Shown here: in pieces, positions 61,801-64,000 of the stretch
Numbering within the stretch: the first letter of the stretch is position 1
Layout of the letters: each line of letters begins with the position of its first letter
From: Glandiceps talaboti
Taxonomy: Eukaryota > Hemichordata > Enteropneusta > Spengelidae
Assembly: GCF_964340395.1 (NCBI RefSeq)
Contig: NC_135570.1
Span: 5,852,322-5,916,321, forward strand
DNA: 64,000 nucleotides
Direction: 5' to 3'
Notes under the pieces: generated by a model
Databases searched by the model: none
What the model was told of the DNA's origin: nothing
Seen by the model: only the letters and a program-made list of their open reading frames with translations
Translations under genes and position numbers: made by a program

Positions 61801-63929
61801 AGTAAGCTACTAATAACTCCGAAAGATAGATCCTCTGCAAGGCTTTCACTCGATCAATCTGTACCAACAAATCCCGTATTTACTTTGTCTGTAGGAATTA
61901 TACTGTGAAAATAAAATCTATCAAACACTCTACAAAACTAACTCAGTTGGGAGTGCTAGGAACAGTTTTGGAATGCGTTATTAAAAATAGGTCCATGTAC
62001 CATGCAAAACATTACTTTCAAGGGTCTTAAAATCAATTAAACAAAAGAAATCTGTTTGTCGTCTTGTTTTTCAATCGATGGTAATGATAATGATACATTA
62101 CATGGAAACATGGCAATATAATTTCAGGGGGAAAGTTACATAATCGAAAACATGGAAAATAAATTAATGTGGTTAACACTACTTGTCAGTTTTGAAGAAT
62201 CCAATACACGGTTAAGGCTTAAATAACCCGCTTCAGTCAACCATGTCGGCCTGATTTAGTAAATCAACATGCATCTCTTCCCTTTTCAAGTCACTTGTGT
62301 AGCTCCCAAGGACATTCAACCGTTGACGTCATACAAAATCGATGACTAAATTTTCAAGAAAATTGATGAAGGATAGAATCAGTAAATCAATTTTTTGTTT
62401 GACTTTACACTTTTAAGCCTGTGATGGAGACAGACTAGAAGTGGTGAAATTTAATCAACTCCTGCTATCAATCACGTCAATAGTGTATCAAAACTCATTA
62501 ACTTTCTTCCAATAAGAGTCAACGCAAAGTTAAATGATAATTGCTCTTTGGAGATGAAGGGATGAACATACAAAACTACATACATGAAAATAATGGGATA
62601 TTTATATTAGTTTTCACCGGTGATTATATAATATATGAATACACTCATCCACGTGCAAATGCCGTAGTTAGATAGCATTTTACACCCATACGTACACGTA
62701 CATGCATGCATACATAGATAGCATTACCATACATACATACATACATACATACATACATACATACATACATACATACATACATACATTGTTCAAGTACAAT
62801 GTATGTACAAGTACTCATTATCGTGTTACCTATTACAGGTGTTATATTGGAGGAGACACCTGGCGATGAAAGACATTTGTTGAAAGAGGCTATCAAAAGG
62901 GTGCGAGAAGATCCCGCAATTTTACCTTTCACCGAATTTATTGTCCATCGTGAACCTCTCCTTTCAACAGACGCATTTGACGTCATAGAAGCAGGTGAGT
63001 GTGACGTCAGTAGGACGATGACATCATCGCCATTGAAACACGGCTACATGAGTTTTAGATTAAAAAACACTGGAACGACACAAATGTCAAAGTGTTTAAT
63101 AGCGATGACAGATGTTTGCTACTCGTTCAACAGAGTGGCAAACGAAGTTATCAATTGTTGACAATATCTCAAACTTAACTTGTTGGTTGTGTGAGTCAGA
63201 ATGAATAGCAATTAGAAACACCCTCCCAACCCTTACCATCTTTACCATCCTCTAGTTTCGGTTATCCAGACTCCACTTGGGGCTCTATTTTCCCTCTCTC
63301 GGGCCAGGCGGAACTAGAACCACCAGTGGTGTCCTTGTTCCCAACATGTGATATATAATTAGTGTAGTCCATTTGAAAAAAACCCGCTATGTACAAAAAT
63401 CTGAATATTAACTATTAAATAAAGGAGGTACTTTGGTTTTACTTCATATTGATCAATATTATGACAATATTGTTCTTCTAATTCTATATTTGCTGGAAAG
63501 TAGCGTGTTTCTGTGTTCAACATATACACCCGTTACCCCATACTTTGAAACTGAGTGTAACCAGCCATCAACACCTTTAAATTTATGACATGCCTGCATT
63601 GCTAGGGCTGTTAAATATAATAACCATAAATGCACTTGTTAACCAGTACACTGACCCCTGTATTTTTCTAGCAGCATGTAGAATGTATGAAAAAGAACCC
63701 TCTGTGATTGTCAGTGTGACGTCATGCAAGGCGGCCGAAACATTACAGAGTGCAACCAACGTATTTATGGTACCGTACATAAAGATATCACTGGAGCCAT
63801 GCACTGTGAAAAATCAAGAATTCACTCTTAGTATGAATCCTAACACTCTGGTGACCGATATGGCACTGTTGTCATTGGTTAAACTACGCCAGTGGACGGA
63901 AGTTGTGGCTTTCTACGATACAGAGATTG
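55769..63929 (+). CDS. Ionotropic glutamate receptor, delta-like, 5-prime part (3 coding exons)
   Basis: Three exons (55769-55874, 62839-62994, 63672-63929) join in phase 1 and encode ~173 residues. Residues 1-21 are a signal peptide (ILCSQAVILSLLIGCLSE). The extracellular amino-terminal domain follows: NVTLGVILEETPGDE, then KEAIKRVREDP, ACRMYEKEPSVIVSVTSCKA, VFMVPYIKIS and QWTEVVAFYDTEIG. This order (IGaIf, EAC, ALVSS.C.SA..LQ, IPHLFI, TEYAW.kFIIFYDSE) is that of delta-type receptors, where the domain binds synaptic partners such as cerebellins. The ligand-binding domain and pore lie beyond the right edge. The exact subfamily is inferred from the N-terminal domain only; another glutamate receptor class remains possible. 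Confidence 0.75.
57236..57406. mobile_element. 171-bp foldback element with ~70-bp inverted arms
   Basis: Left GATCAGAACTT, AGTGACGTATGGGCCTTGGT and GGCACTTCC pair with the right arm, whose reverse complement reads GATCGGAACTT, AGTGACGTATAGGCCTTGCT and GGCAACTTCC. Open frames on both strands across it give the same RPIRHF peptide, showing the symmetry. Confidence 0.75.
62731..62786. repeat. (CATA)n array before glutamate receptor exon 2
   Basis: About 14 units ending ~50 bp upstream of the exon 2 acceptor. Confidence 0.96.
62839..62994 (+). CDS. Glutamate receptor exon 2
   Basis: Acceptor ATTACAG and donor GTGAGT; phase 1 to 1. Encodes VILEETPGDERHLLKEAIKR and EPLLSTDAFDVIEA. Confidence 0.8.
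63672..63929 (+). CDS. Glutamate receptor exon 3
   Basis: Acceptor TTTTCTAG and donor GTAAGT; phase 1 to 1. Encodes ACRMYEKEPSVIVSVTSCKA, FTLSMNPNTLVTDMALLSLV and AFYDTEI. Confidence 0.85.
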
Positions 63930-64000
63930 GTAAGTAATATATTTAGTAGAAGATTCTACCAGGGCCAGTAAAATTTGCATATTTTACCAGGGCGAGGCAA

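Larger units (their letters stand above)
55875..62838 (+). other. Glutamate receptor intron 1 (about 7 kb)
   Basis: No other coding exon is supported inside it. It holds the 57236-57406 foldback and a CATA array just before exon 2. Intron 2 (62995-63671) holds nothing recognised. Confidence 0.6.

Overview
This is a window from an animal nuclear genome. It is AT-rich, gene-sparse and crowded with simple repeats. Four spliced protein genes can be reconstructed from exon homology, consensus GT/AG boundaries and matching reading phases. Each looks like a bilaterian gene: a C-type lectin/LDL-receptor class A protein, the inner-kinetochore protein CENP-U, a GCM-family transcription factor, and an ionotropic glutamate receptor of the delta-like type. 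The mix and the short introns suggest an invertebrate, either a lophotrochozoan or an invertebrate deuterostome. I cannot place it more precisely from the sequence alone. There are no bacterial or viral features.

Layout. Positions 49-3244 (minus) hold the 3-prime-ward part of a secreted or membrane C-type lectin: one complete lectin domain over four exons, then an LDLa exon. Positions 3245-10900 are intergenic, with minisatellites and tetranucleotide arrays. Positions 10965-16918 (minus) hold a complete nine-exon CENP-U gene (534 codons) with an N-terminal SPRL tandem repeat. Positions 17000-39950 are a gene desert of about 23 kb dominated by (GA)n, (AT)n, (CATA)n and mixed tetranucleotide arrays. 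Positions 39960-48155 (plus) hold a fourteen-exon GCM gene (894 codons). Positions 48156-55768 are again intergenic. Positions 55769-63929 (plus) hold the first three coding exons of a glutamate receptor (signal peptide and start of the amino-terminal ligand-binding-like domain). Its first intron is about 7 kb, and the gene runs off the right edge.

The genes share no obvious pathway and look like unrelated neighbours. The most unusual protein is the GCM factor. A well-kept GCM DNA-binding domain is followed by about 400 residues of folded-looking, Trp/Cys-containing sequence that I cannot match to vertebrate or fly GCM proteins. This is the best candidate for something undescribed.

Between the genes, sequence comparison within the window reveals several families of short dispersed elements: two families of inverted-repeat (MITE-like) elements, a SINE-like element with two copies in opposite orientation, a 171-bp terminal-inverted-repeat element inside a CENP-U intron, a 171-bp foldback, and a dispersed motif family around 24.5, 29.5 and 36.6 kb. 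All gene models are inferred without transcripts.
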